Assembly (NCBI GenBank): GCA_902779865.1
Contig: CACZDG010000004.1
Coordinates: forward strand, 1 to 58,988
DNA length: 58,988 nt
Direction of reading: 5' to 3'
Source of the DNA: an uncultured bacterium
GTDB lineage: Bacteria; Verrucomicrobiota; Kiritimatiellia; RFP12; UBA1067
In this document: piece after piece, positions 40,585 through 49,125 of the stretch
How positions within the stretch are numbered: position 1 is the stretch's first letter
Layout of the letters: each line of letters opens with the position of its first letter
Notes under the pieces: model-generated
Database searches by the model: none
Seen by the model: the letters and a program-made list of their open reading frames with translations, nothing else
What the model was told of the DNA's origin: nothing
Position numbers and translations under genes: made by a program

Positions 40585-42405
40585 ATGAAGAAAGTTTTTT
40601 TGATATGTTGCTTTGTTTCACTCGTCACGTCGGCGGCGGAACTGAAAGAACCCGTGTTCCGCATGACCGAGCCGGAACTGCTGGCCGTGCTGAAGGAAAA
40701 CGGCCTCAACGACAAAGTGACGGCCTGTCAGGAACTCAGCCACGTGGGCACGTCCGCCGCCGTGCCCACGCTCGCGGTGCTACTGACGGATGCCACCGAA
40801 CCGGCCCTGTTCCTCGCCGCCCGCTACGCGCTTGAGAACATCCCCGGCGCCGAGGCCGAGACTGCGTTGAAGCGTGCGCTCGCCGTCGTCACGGACGCCA
40901 AGCGGCGTGGCGGGATTGAAAAGTCGCTTCGCACGCGCACGAACCCAATCCCGGATGGCTACGTCGGCGCGAGTGAGAAACTGACAGCTTTTCCGCCGAA
41001 GACTGCCGTTCAGAAGGGCGACCTCTCCGTGGTGCCGGCGCTCGTGGAGACCGCGATCGGCACGGGTTCCGCAGCCACGTTCGCTCGCCGCCATCTGGTC
41101 GGTTTTCCGAACGACGGCATCGTGGATGTGCTGCTGGGTCTGTTGGAAGGAGCAGATGTGAAGAAGTCCCGACTCGCGCTCGACGTTCTTGGTGCCCGCC
41201 GCGCTCGCATTGCGCTGCCAAAGTTGTTTGCGTTCGCGCGCACGACGAAACACGAGGGACTTCGCATGGAGGCGTTCAAGGCGTTTGCCACGCTGTGCGA
41301 TCCGGAAGACCTGCCGCAGCTGCTGGCTCTGCTGAAGGAGTTCCCGAAGGCGGACCGTCTGTCTGGAAGCATCATCCGCGTCGTCTCGCGCGCGTTCGAG
41401 ATGGATACGACGCCGGTGACGATCGTCAAGGCCGAATACGGATTTTTCGGGACTCCGCGTCAGGTTGCAGACATCATTGGGGGGGTACGTGCACTTGTCG
41501 GGGGCGGCTCGCGTGCCATCATGGCGAGCAACCATCTGGCGGGACAAGGAGGCTTCCCGTTCGACCCCGCGCCGGGTAAGCACAAGGAACTCCACCTCAC
41601 GTATCGTATCGGCGACGGGCCGGAACTCTCGGCCATCGTACAGGAGAGCAGCGAAATCAAGTTTACGGACTATCGCCTTCCCGAATCGCTGGCGAAACAG
41701 CTCGTCTCCGCTGCGCAGGCGGCTACGGGCGACGAACGGTCCGCGCTCGTGTACATCCTCAACACGCTCGACCGACGTGGTTTCGTGCCTGGCGCAGACG
41801 CGGTGTTGTTCCGTCCTATCTTCAATGGACGTGACCTCACGGGCTGGAGCCAACAGGACAATTACTTCTCCGTCAAGGACGGCGTGATCATCGGCGAGTC
41901 CACGGCGGACCACCTGTGCAAGCCCAACCACCACCTCGTCTATACCGCCGAGGAGCTGACCGACTTCGAACTACGTGCTGAGTTCCGTCTGTCAAAGAAA
42001 GCCAACAGCGGAATACAGCTGCGCTGCAAGCCGCAGTTCGTTGGCGACAACGGCTACCAGGCGGACATGAACGGCGGCGGCAACTTCGTTGGCTTCCTCT
42101 ACCATCCGAAGCAGCACCTCATTGGCGAGCGCGGAGCGGACGTGGTGATTGACGCGGCGGGCAAGAAGACTGTCAAGCGCTTTGCGGACGGCAAGGCGCT
42201 CCAGGACCTCTACCGCGTCGAGCAGTGGAACAACATGCGCGTGAAGGTGGAAGGGTGTGCGATCACGGTGTGGATCAATGGTGTTCGCACAACATCCGTC
42301 AAGGATGCGCGTACGGCTTTCCTGCCTGAAAAAGGACACATCGCCCTACAACTGCACCAAGGTCCGCCGATGAAAATCGAATACCGCAACTTGCGTATTC
42401 GCTGA
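40585..42405 (+). CDS. Secreted HEAT-repeat and DUF1080 protein
   Basis: 606 residues. A signal peptide (KKVFLICCFVSLVTSAAE) precedes a helical HEAT-like region (residues about 25-275, with QELSHVGTSAAVPTLAVLL, ALEKALAV-type turns and ALDVLGARRARIALPKLFAF). Next is a beta-rich region (YGFFGTPRQVADIIGGV to SSEIKFTDYRL). The C-terminal DUF1080 jelly-roll starts near residue 410: FRPIFNGRDLTGWSQQDNYFSVKDGVIIGEST, KKANSGIQLRCKPQF, QADMNGGGNF, and HIALQLHQGPPMKIEYRNLRIR. The DUF1080 part likely acts on or binds 3-keto-glycosides. Start at 40585 follows GGAGGTG. Co-transcribed with the Gfo/Idh/MocA gene. Confidence 0.88.
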   Translation: MKKVFLICCFVSLVTSAAELKEPVFRMTEPELLAVLKENGLNDKVTACQELSHVGTSAAVPTLAVLLTDATEPALFLAARYALENIPGAEAETALKRALAVVTDAKRRGGIEKSLRTRTNPIPDGYVGASEKLTAFPPKTAVQKGDLSVVPALVETAIGTGSAATFARRHLVGFPNDGIVDVLLGLLEGADVKKSRLALDVLGARRARIALPKLFAFARTTKHEGLRMEAFKAFATLCDPEDLPQLLALLKEFPKADRLSGSIIRVVSRAFEMDTTPVTIVKAEYGFFGTPRQVADIIGGVRALVGGGSRAIMASNHLAGQGGFPFDPAPGKHKELHLTYRIGDGPELSAIVQESSEIKFTDYRLPESLAKQLVSAAQAATGDERSALVYILNTLDRRGFVPGADAVLFRPIFNGRDLTGWSQQDNYFSVKDGVIIGESTADHLCKPNHHLVYTAEELTDFELRAEFRLSKKANSGIQLRCKPQFVGDNGYQADMNGGGNFVGFLYHPKQHLIGERGADVVIDAAGKKTVKRFADGKALQDLYRVEQWNNMRVKVEGCAITVWINGVRTTSVKDARTAFLPEKGHIALQLHQGPPMKIEYRNLRIR

Positions 42406-42414
42406 TTTGGGAAG

Positions 42415-42490
42415 TGGAGCCAGGTAACGGATTCGAACCGCCGACCTGCTCATTACGAATGAGCCGCACTACCAGCTGTGCTAACCTGGC
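42415..42490 (-). tRNA. tRNA-Thr (anticodon CGT)
   Basis: 76 bases including an encoded CCA. The acceptor arms GCCAGGT and ACCTGGC pair perfectly, the D stem is GCAC/GTGC, the anticodon stem GCTCA/TGAGC encloses TTCGTAA (anticodon CGT, reading ACG), and the T arm carries TTCGAAT. The 3' end lies 10 bases past the stop of the convergent DUF1080 gene. Confidence 0.95.
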
Positions 42491-42509
42491 TTGGTTGAAA
42501 ACGGAGTAT

Positions 42510-42538
42510 AGTTTACTAAAACCCCGCTCCGCTTGCAA
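42510..42538 (-). promoter_or_regulatory. Promoter of tRNA-Thr
   Basis: On the minus strand TTGCAA (42533-42538) and TAAACT (42510-42515) with a 17-bp spacer, about 20 bases before the tRNA 5' end. Confidence 0.5.
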
Positions 42539-42571
42539 GTGTGTTTTTCAACTTTTGCATATTTTTCGTTA

Positions 42572-42601
42572 TTGACATGAACGCCACAAGTGTGTTACGA
42601 T
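42572..42601 (+). promoter_or_regulatory. Promoter of the secreted repeat-protein gene
   Basis: Perfect TTGACA (42572-42577) and TACGAT (42596-42601) with 18-bp spacing. GGAAGGAA precedes the ATG at 42634. Confidence 0.6.
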
Positions 42602-42633
42602 AATGCCGATCGACGCATTGGAAGGAATTTGAC

Positions 42634-44817
42634 ATGAAAAGAAGCGATCATATATGCAAAATCGCATCGGCATTCCCGATGCGAAGGTCATTGTTTGTAA
42701 AGCACCTTATGGTTGCGTTCGCGTCAGTCTGCCTTGCCATGTCCGCTTGGTGCGATAGCGGCAATGACGCTTGGGAAAAAGCTGCCGTGCTTTCCGGAGG
42801 AACAGGTTCCTCTATCGGCAACAACACCAGTGCGACTGCCGAGGCGAACGAACCTAAGTTCACGGAAAATCGTTCGCTGTGGTGGAAGTGGCAGGCGCCC
42901 GACGACGCCAAGAAAGCAGCCTTCCACACTTACGGCAGCGATTTCGATACTGTCATTGGCGTCTATACCGGCACGGCCGTGAATTCATTGAAGACAGTTG
43001 TCACCAATGACGACCACAACCGTTGGGGCGGCGTCAGCTCGCCCGGCAACGAGTATGCAAGCCTCGTTTCCTTTGACGTCACCCCCGGCGCGACGTATTA
43101 CATCTGCGTGGGCGGCAAGGACGTCGGCGCGTACGGGAACGTCAAGCTTGGATGGTGTTCAGGCTCGGGCTTCACCTTAGTAACATGCGACGACGGCAAA
43201 ACGCTCCTTGGCTTCATCGGAGAATGCGCGGATAGCGTGACCATCCCGGACAACGTAACAAAGATAGAACAGAGCGCGTTCGACCGTGATTGCGATGGCA
43301 GCGTCACCAATCTCAAGAGCGTTGTCATTCCCCAAAATGTAACCAATCTCGGGCTTTATGCGTTCTGCAAATGTTCAAACCTTTCTTCGGTCACTTACAA
43401 GGGCGATGAGAAAAACATTGCGATGGATAATTACTGGCCTTTCTTCGATACGCCATTCCGAGCAGAAGCAAACTCAAAGGACGACGATCCTGGCGATACA
43501 CCCGAAACGCCCAAGGAAAGCACGATTACGCTTGATCTCGGCGGCGGCACCGGAGCGGAATCAATAAAAGTCGCATACGGCTCGAAGGTTGGCGACATCC
43601 CCGTGCCCACGCGCAACAAATACAGGTTCGTTGGCTGGTTCACTTCGCCAACAGGCGGGATGCAGGTGTCTGATGACACGGTAATCACCGCCGACATGAA
43701 GCTCTATGCTCGCTGGGAGGAAATGGGCTACGACGACGGAGATGATGAGTTCGAGGTATTCTACCTTTACGAAAACGCCGTAGGCGTAATGGCGGCAACT
43801 GCCGCGACGGTGTATGACGGATATTTGTACGAAGGCAATGATTGCGTCGGCACGATCCAGGTGAAGGTCGGCAAGCCTAACAAGAGAACCGGCCTTGCCA
43901 CCGCGAAGGCTACAGTTGTCGGCAAGGATGGCAAAAAGAAGAACATCAAGGCTGCGGAGAAAGGCAAGGTGCTGATTGCCGGCGACGGTCCGACTTCCAT
44001 TACGTTCGTCGGCGGTAACGCTTGCGAAGTGACGCTTGGAACTTACGGCATGAAGGGCAAGTACGGCAACTACGAAATCGACGGTGCGCGAAACGTGTTC
44101 TCGTCGAAGACCGCTGCGGACAAGGCCGTAGCCGCAGACATCCTTGAAAACTGGAAGGGCGCGGTGAACGTGGCGTGGGAAGGCTCTCAAGGATGGAACG
44201 GAGTTTCCGTATCCATTGCAAACAAGGGCAAGGCGAAGGTCATTGTGACCCTTGCGGACGGCACCAAGTCGTCGGCGAACAGCCAGTTGATCGTCGGCGA
44301 GAAGTGGTGCTGCGTGCCGGCGCTGGTGATTAAGAAGATGAATATGGCGTTCATCCTCTGGGTGCCTAGAAACGGACAGGGCAGCGGTACCCTCGGCGTA
44401 GTCGGCATTGAAGAGTCCGCCGTGGGCAAACCGGGTTCGCTGAAGCCTAACGCCGCATTCCGCATTGACGTGGATGCATTCGCGGCGATGTGGGGCAAGA
44501 GCGCAATGCCATATCTGCCAAACGGCGTAACCGTGGGCGGTGACACGAGGTGGACGTTGCCAAAGGCAGGCAAGGTGGCGTATGTCCGCGGTACTACCGA
44601 AGTGGACACCGCGAAGCTGCTTGACAATCCGTCCGCACTCAAACTCACATACAAGGCGAAAGACGGCACGTTCAAGGGATCGTTCAGGGCGTATGCAGTT
44701 GAAAAAGGCAAGCCGAAGGCGACGACGGTGAACGTGATCGGCGTACTGGTGGACGGCGTAGGCTACGGCACGGCCACAATCAAGAAGATTGGCAGCGTCC
44801 CAGTTAAGGTGGAATAA
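42634..44817 (+). CDS. Secreted protein with BspA-like LRR and InlB-type repeat
   Basis: 727 residues. A signal peptide ends near residue 41 (MVAFASVCLAMSAWCDSG). Residues 45-175 form a beta-rich domain like bacterial pre-peptidase modules (WWKWQAPDDAKKAAFHTYG, FDTVIGVYTG, YYICVGGKD). Residues 185-275 are a short BspA-like leucine-rich stretch (VTIPDNVTKIEQSAFDRD, SVVIPQNVTNLGLYAF). An InlB B-repeat/Flg_new unit follows (residues 298-370, ITLDLGGGTGAESI, GWFTSPTGGM, LYARW). The last 350 residues hold two copies of an unfamiliar beta module (TIQVKVGKPNKRTGLATAKA; VNVAWEGSQGWNGVSVSIAN). An adhesin or surface-binding role is inferred; nothing enzymatic is seen. Confidence 0.75.
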   Translation: MKRSDHICKIASAFPMRRSLFVKHLMVAFASVCLAMSAWCDSGNDAWEKAAVLSGGTGSSIGNNTSATAEANEPKFTENRSLWWKWQAPDDAKKAAFHTYGSDFDTVIGVYTGTAVNSLKTVVTNDDHNRWGGVSSPGNEYASLVSFDVTPGATYYICVGGKDVGAYGNVKLGWCSGSGFTLVTCDDGKTLLGFIGECADSVTIPDNVTKIEQSAFDRDCDGSVTNLKSVVIPQNVTNLGLYAFCKCSNLSSVTYKGDEKNIAMDNYWPFFDTPFRAEANSKDDDPGDTPETPKESTITLDLGGGTGAESIKVAYGSKVGDIPVPTRNKYRFVGWFTSPTGGMQVSDDTVITADMKLYARWEEMGYDDGDDEFEVFYLYENAVGVMAATAATVYDGYLYEGNDCVGTIQVKVGKPNKRTGLATAKATVVGKDGKKKNIKAAEKGKVLIAGDGPTSITFVGGNACEVTLGTYGMKGKYGNYEIDGARNVFSSKTAADKAVAADILENWKGAVNVAWEGSQGWNGVSVSIANKGKAKVIVTLADGTKSSANSQLIVGEKWCCVPALVIKKMNMAFILWVPRNGQGSGTLGVVGIEESAVGKPGSLKPNAAFRIDVDAFAAMWGKSAMPYLPNGVTVGGDTRWTLPKAGKVAYVRGTTEVDTAKLLDNPSALKLTYKAKDGTFKGSFRAYAVEKGKPKATTVNVIGVLVDGVGYGTATIKKIGSVPVKVE

Positions 44818-44855
44818 GAGGAAAAGCGAAAAAAGTTCATTTTCCCTATTCACAT

Positions 44856-44884
44856 TTCACCGATTTTTCGATAAACTATATACT
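44856..44884 (+). promoter_or_regulatory. Promoter of rpsT
   Basis: TTCACC (44856-44861) and TATACT (44879-44884), 17 bp apart, with TAGGAG about 10 bases before the ATG at 44917. Confidence 0.5.
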
Positions 44885-44916
44885 CATTTGTTTCCAGCAA
44901 TAGGAGTAAAGTTACA

Positions 44917-45210
44917 ATGGCGAACATCAAAGGCGGCCGTGCCGCCCGTAAACGCGACAGGCAGAACGCAAAGGCCCGTGCCCGCAACACGTCGGTCAAG
45001 GCGCGTCTGCACACCGAGCACAAGAAGCTCTTCAAGGCGGCTGACGCCGGCAAGAAGGAGGATGCTGAGAAGGAATTCAAGGCGTTCGTGAGCGGCCTCG
45101 ACAAGGCCGTGAAGAAGGGCATCATCGCGAAGAACACGGCCGACCGCAAGAAATCCCGCGCCCAGCTGAAGCTGAACAAGATGGCTAAGGCTGCGGAAGC
45201 GGCGAAGTAA
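44917..45210 (+). CDS. rpsT: 30S ribosomal protein S20
   Basis: 97 residues, the usual S20 length, very Lys/Arg/Ala-rich. It starts [20 protein letters not shown], a form close to the family's MANIKSAKKRI start, continues with the helix [17 protein letters not shown], and ends with [20 protein letters not shown], the conserved S20 C-terminal helix. It binds 16S rRNA in the small subunit. It has its own promoter and lies just before pgk, with no obvious terminator between the two, so some read-through is possible. Confidence 0.96.
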   Translation: MANIKGGRAARKRDRQNAKARARNTSVKARLHTEHKKLFKAADAGKKEDAEKEFKAFVSGLDKAVKKGIIAKNTADRKKSRAQLKLNKMAKAAEAAK

Positions 45211-45295
45211 GAAGGCTGCAGTTCCTCTATCAAACCGGGGGAGCGGCCTTGTGGCTGTTTCCTCTCTTTCCATTTACAGAAAAAGGAGTATTACA

Positions 45296-46588
45296 ATGAG
45301 CAAGAAGACGCTTAGAGACGTCGATCTCAAGGGCAAGCGCGTGCTGATGCGCGTGGATTTCAACGTGCCGATGGCCAAGGACGGCAGCGGTAAAATCACG
45401 GACGATACGCGCGTCGTGGCGGCGTTGCCGTCGATCAAGTATGTGCTGGAGCAGGGCGGCAGCCTCGTGCTGATGAGCCACCTCGGCCGTCCGAAGGGCA
45501 AGGGCTACGAGGCCGAGTTCTCGCTGAAGCCCGTGGCCGACCATCTCGCCGAACTTCTCGGCAAGCCCGTCGCGTTCGCGGCGGACTGCATGAACGCCGA
45601 CGCGGAAGTCGCCGCGCTCAAGCCGGGCGACGTGCTGCTTCTCGAGAACACCCGCTTCTACAAGGCCGAGGACGGCAAGGTCAAGAAGGACGACGAGAAG
45701 AAGGGCATCCACCTCACGGAGGAGGAGTACCAGACCAAGAAGGCCGAGCTGAAGGAAAAGCGCGCCGAGATGGCGAAGAAGCTCGCTTCCTACGGCGACG
45801 TCTATGCTAACGACGCGTTCGGCACGGCGCACCGCGCCCACGCATCGACCGCTGTCGTCGCCGACTACCTCCAGCCTGCGGTCAGCGGCTTCCTCCTTGA
45901 AAAGGAAATCAAGTTCCTCGGCGAGGCCGTGGAGAACCCGGTGCGCCCGTTCGTGGCGATCCTTGGCGGCGCGAAGGTGAGCGACAAGTTGAAGGTCATC
46001 AAGAACCTCCTCGGCAAGGTCGATACCCTCATCGTCGGCGGCGGCATGGCCTACACCTTCAAGAAGGCGCAGGGCATGAAGGTCGGCAACTCCCTCTGCG
46101 AGGACGAGCAGCTCGCCTACGCGAAGGAGATGCTCGACGCGGCGGCGGCGAAGGGCGTCAAGTTCCTCCTGCCCGTCGATAACGTGATCGCGGACAAGTT
46201 CCCGGCCGAGAAGGACGCTTCCGACATCCAGATGAAGGTTGCAGAGGGCGACATCCCCGACGGCTGGATGGGCCTCGACATCGGCCCGAAGACGGTTGAG
46301 CTTTTCTCCGAGGCGATCAAGGGCGCCAAGACGGTCGTGTGGAACGGCCCGATGGGGTGCTTCGAGTTCGCCCCGCTCGCGAAGGGCACGTTCGGCGTGT
46401 GCGACGCTGTCGCCACGGTCAAGGCGAACGGCGGCATGTCGATCATCGGCGGCGGCGATTCCGTCAGCGCGGTGAAGAAGAGCGGCAAGGCCGCGGAGAT
46501 GACCCACATCTCCACCGGCGGCGGCGCCTCCCTCGAATACCTCGAGGGCAAGGTCCTTCCCGGCGTCGCGGCGCTCAACGACAAGTAA
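45296..46588 (+). CDS. pgk: Phosphoglycerate kinase
   Basis: 430 residues, slightly longer than the usual 390-400. N-terminal substrate domain: [11 protein letters not shown], the [13 protein letters not shown] signature and [10 protein letters not shown]. The hinge and nucleotide domain contain [49 protein letters not shown] and the end GGGDSVSAV with [14 protein letters not shown]. The extra length comes from a charged insert around residues 120-160 ([20 protein letters not shown]). It transfers phosphate from 1,3-bisphosphoglycerate to ADP in glycolysis. Start at 45296 follows AAAAAGGAG; an upstream in-frame ATG is not needed. rpoZ follows 37 bases later. Confidence 0.97.
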   Translation: MSKKTLRDVDLKGKRVLMRVDFNVPMAKDGSGKITDDTRVVAALPSIKYVLEQGGSLVLMSHLGRPKGKGYEAEFSLKPVADHLAELLGKPVAFAADCMNADAEVAALKPGDVLLLENTRFYKAEDGKVKKDDEKKGIHLTEEEYQTKKAELKEKRAEMAKKLASYGDVYANDAFGTAHRAHASTAVVADYLQPAVSGFLLEKEIKFLGEAVENPVRPFVAILGGAKVSDKLKVIKNLLGKVDTLIVGGGMAYTFKKAQGMKVGNSLCEDEQLAYAKEMLDAAAAKGVKFLLPVDNVIADKFPAEKDASDIQMKVAEGDIPDGWMGLDIGPKTVELFSEAIKGAKTVVWNGPMGCFEFAPLAKGTFGVCDAVATVKANGGMSIIGGGDSVSAVKKSGKAAEMTHISTGGGASLEYLEGKVLPGVAALNDK

Positions 46589-46625
46589 TCCCCGCGACAA
46601 GTCCATTCTAAAACCCGGAGGAATC

Positions 46626-46901
46626 ATGAACGTAGAACTTCTGAAGAAAGCCCATGAACGCGTCCCGTCGGTGCCGGTTCTCGTGAATCTCATCTCGAAG
46701 AGGGAAAAGCAGCTCATCGCCGGCGAGAAGCCGCTCGTGAGGCCGGAGTCGTCCGATGAGGACAAGGTGGACACCGCGCTGCGCGAGGTCGCCGAGGGCA
46801 AGCTCATCTCCGAAATCGACTTCGACGCAATCGCACGTGCCGAGGACGCGAAGACGCGCCACACTAAGCACGCGGCGTTGAAGTCCATCTTCGCCGACTG
46901 A
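46626..46901 (+). CDS. rpoZ: DNA-directed RNA polymerase subunit omega
   Basis: 91 residues, as expected for omega. The conserved core is VPVLVNLISKREKQLIAG followed by PLV, then a short region EDKVDTALREVAEGKL typical of the family's I-A-L-x-E-I-A segment. It helps assemble and stabilise RNA polymerase around the beta-prime subunit. A CCGGAGG ribosome site lies 6-12 bases upstream. Its stop shares one base with the start of smpB (TGATG), so the two are coupled. Confidence 0.88.
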   Translation: MNVELLKKAHERVPSVPVLVNLISKREKQLIAGEKPLVRPESSDEDKVDTALREVAEGKLISEIDFDAIARAEDAKTRHTKHAALKSIFAD

Positions 46902-47368
46902 TGGCTGAAAAAAAGAAAAAGTCCGCCGCGCCGGGCGACTTGGCCGTCAACCGGCGGGCGTGGCACGACTATGCCGTTCTCGACAAGATCGAGTGCGGCA
47001 TAGTGCTGTCTGGCACCGAGGTGAAGGTGGTCCGCCACGGCGAGGCAACCCTCTCCGGCGCATACGGCGCGGTGCTCGGTGGCGAACTGTACATCGTGCA
47101 GATGAACATCCCCGTGTACGCGTTCGGCAACCGTTTCAACCACCGCCCCCAGCAGAACCGCAAGCTGCTCGTACACAAGAAGGAAGTGGAGTCCCTGCGC
47201 CTCAAGACCGAGGCCAAGGGGCTCACCCTCATCCCCTTGCGCCTCTATCTCAAGAACGGACGAATCAAGCTTGAGCTCGGCGTGTGCCGCGGCAAGGCGC
47301 TTCACGACAAACGCGATACGTTGAAGAAGAAGGCGCTGAAACGCGACATGGAGCGCGGCGATGTCTAA
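46901..47368 (+). CDS. smpB: SsrA-binding protein SmpB
   Basis: 155 residues, normal length. Signature stretches: AVNRRAWHDYAVLDKIECGIVLSGTEVK (the start of the OB-fold core, seen here as its pieces NRRAWHDY and GIVLSGTEVKVVRHG), LYIVQMNIPVY, RKLLVHKKEVESL, LYLKNGRIKLELGVCRGK, and the helical tail HDKRDTLKKKALKRDMER. It binds tmRNA and brings it to stalled ribosomes. No ssrA gene was seen nearby. The D-aminoacylase start lies within its last codons. Confidence 0.97.
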   Translation: MAEKKKKSAAPGDLAVNRRAWHDYAVLDKIECGIVLSGTEVKVVRHGEATLSGAYGAVLGGELYIVQMNIPVYAFGNRFNHRPQQNRKLLVHKKEVESLRLKTEAKGLTLIPLRLYLKNGRIKLELGVCRGKALHDKRDTLKKKALKRDMERGDV

Positions 47369-48992
47369 AACGCTCATCTGCGGCGGATTGGTGATAGACG
47401 GTACCGGCCGCGCCGCCTTCCCCGCCGACGTGCTTGTGGATGGCGACCGTATCGCCGACGTTATCGAGTGCGATGAATCGGGGAGGGCCGCGCTCCGTCG
47501 CGGCCACGCTGATTCCGAAATCGACGCCTCCGGCTGCCTCGTCACCCCTGGTTTCATCGACTCCCACGCGCACAGCGACGCATACCTCCTGATTGAACCC
47601 GACGCCCCGTCGAAACTTTCGCAGGGAATCACCACCGAAATCAACGGACAGTGCGGTGGCAGCGTGGCACCGCGCTACGGCGCGGCGCGTCTTTCAAGCG
47701 ACTGGGCGTCAATGACTTATCCTGGCGGTGACGGCACTCCTGGCCCAACATGGCGGTCGATGGCGGAGTACCGCGCCCTGCTCGATCAGGTGCGCCCCGC
47801 CATCAACACCGTCCAGTTCGTGGGACACAACACCCTGCGCAGTTCAGTGATCGGATACGACCCCGTCCGCGCCACGCCAGAAACGCTGCGCGAAATGGAA
47901 AACCTCCTCGCTCGCGAACTCGATGACGGCGGCTGGGGACTCACAACCGGCCTCATCTACCAACCCGGCAAATATTCCGACGCCGCCGAGGTGACGTCGC
48001 TCGCGCGCGTGGCGGCGGCGCACGGTGGGTTCTACGCCACGCACATGCGCTCCGAAGGCGACGCCATCATCGAGGCGATAGACGAAGTGCTCGACCTCGT
48101 TCGCGCCACGGGAATCCGCGCAGAAATCTCACACCTCAAGACGAGCGGCAAGCGCAACTGGGGTAAAATCGACGACGTGCTCGCCAAAATCGAACGCGCC
48201 ATCGACGCTGGCGAACTGCTCGGCAGCGACCGCTATCCCTACTGCGCCGCCGGCACGGACCTCGACGTTGTCTTCCCCGACTGGGCTGGCGAAGGTGGCG
48301 TGGTGGCTGAAATCAAGCGCCTCGCAGACCCCGCCACCCGTGCGCGCATCGCCGCCGAAATCGACGCACAAGACCGCGACTGGTCAACCGTGATGATCGG
48401 CGGCACGTGGTCTGAAGAGACCAGCCAATGCAGTGGCCAAAGGATAAATGAATTGGTCTTGAGGTGGCGGGCCACCGGGCCCGCTACCCCCGGTACTCTC
48501 ATTTGCGATATCTTGAGCGCCGACGCGTGCCGCACGGGCGCATTCTTCTTTGGCATGAGTGAGGATAACCTCCAGAAGATTTTCTCGCGCCCGTGGATCG
48601 TGCCGTGCAGTGACGCCTCGTTGCGCGCGCCGTGGGGTCCGCTCGGCAAGGATCATCCGCACCCGCGCGCGTACGGCACGATGCCACGCTTCTTCCGTAT
48701 GCTCACGGGCCGCGTCGAAGGCCATGCGTGCATCTGCTCGCGCGAAGAGGCCATAAAGCGCATGACCTCCGTGCCGGCGGAACGCTTCGGCATACGCGAC
48801 CGCGGAGTGATTCGCCCCGGTGCTTACGGTGATATTACGGTGTGGAACGAAGATACGTTCCGCGAGACGGCAACCTATACATCACCGCATTCGTTCTGCG
48901 AGGGAGTTGAGGCCGTGATGGTCAACGGTTCGGTTTCATATCGCTCCGGCAAGTTCACGGGCAATCGCTCTGGCCGTTTTCTCGAGCGGTAA
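47361..48992 (+). CDS. N-acyl-D-amino-acid deacylase (amidohydrolase family)
   Basis: 543 residues in the D-aminoacylase/amidohydrolase superfamily. The metal-binding H-x-H motif is in GFIDSHAHSDAYLL, followed by GITTEINGQCGGSVAP (the conserved Cys ligand), GLTTGLIYQPGKYSD, a catalytic-His segment YATHMRSEGD, ISHLKTSGKRNWGK, and the late VPCSDASLRAPWG with HPRAYGTMPRFFR. It removes acyl groups from N-acyl-D-amino acids in the cytoplasm; related enzymes act on D-Glu or D-Asp derivatives and the precise substrate is open. Its ATG overlaps the smpB stop by 8 bases, so it is the third gene of the rpoZ-smpB run. Confidence 0.9.
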   Translation: MSKTLICGGLVIDGTGRAAFPADVLVDGDRIADVIECDESGRAALRRGHADSEIDASGCLVTPGFIDSHAHSDAYLLIEPDAPSKLSQGITTEINGQCGGSVAPRYGAARLSSDWASMTYPGGDGTPGPTWRSMAEYRALLDQVRPAINTVQFVGHNTLRSSVIGYDPVRATPETLREMENLLARELDDGGWGLTTGLIYQPGKYSDAAEVTSLARVAAAHGGFYATHMRSEGDAIIEAIDEVLDLVRATGIRAEISHLKTSGKRNWGKIDDVLAKIERAIDAGELLGSDRYPYCAAGTDLDVVFPDWAGEGGVVAEIKRLADPATRARIAAEIDAQDRDWSTVMIGGTWSEETSQCSGQRINELVLRWRATGPATPGTLICDILSADACRTGAFFFGMSEDNLQKIFSRPWIVPCSDASLRAPWGPLGKDHPHPRAYGTMPRFFRMLTGRVEGHACICSREEAIKRMTSVPAERFGIRDRGVIRPGAYGDITVWNEDTFRETATYTSPHSFCEGVEAVMVNGSVSYRSGKFTGNRSGRFLER

Positions 48993-49049
48993 TCCACGAA
49001 CCTCGAAAAACTTTTTCATTTTTTCGTTTCCTTTTTCGTAAAATATGTG

Positions 49050-49055
49050 TATAAT
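49050..49055 (+). promoter_or_regulatory. -10 element before the C10 protease gene
   Basis: A perfect TATAAT (49050-49055) in an AT-rich stretch; no good -35 is visible. It precedes a palindrome and a 70-base leader. Confidence 0.5.
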
Positions 49056-49071
49056 TTCATGTGACTTTCGG

Positions 49072-49089
49072 GAGAAGTGTACACTTCTC
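49072..49089. promoter_or_regulatory. 18-bp palindrome in the protease leader
   Basis: GAGAAGTGTACACTTCTC is a perfect palindrome 17 bases after the -10 and 36 bases before the start codon. Arms extend to 12 bp with one G-T pair (49069-49092). It is an operator or a hairpin in the 5' leader. Confidence 0.7.
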
Positions 49090-49125
49090 TCGTGGGTGGC
49101 TTGTCTGAAAGGACGGTAGGAAGGT

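Noticed and set aside
45230-47644. An 804-codon minus-strand open frame
   Set aside because: It runs antisense across pgk, rpoZ and smpB, which are unmistakable; composition is that of a shadow frame.
48827-48850. A further dyad-array core (GATATTACGG) at the end of the D-aminoacylase gene
   Set aside because: The flanking CGTTCCG and CGGAACG arms are missing and the bases encode the normal YGDITVWNE stretch of the family.
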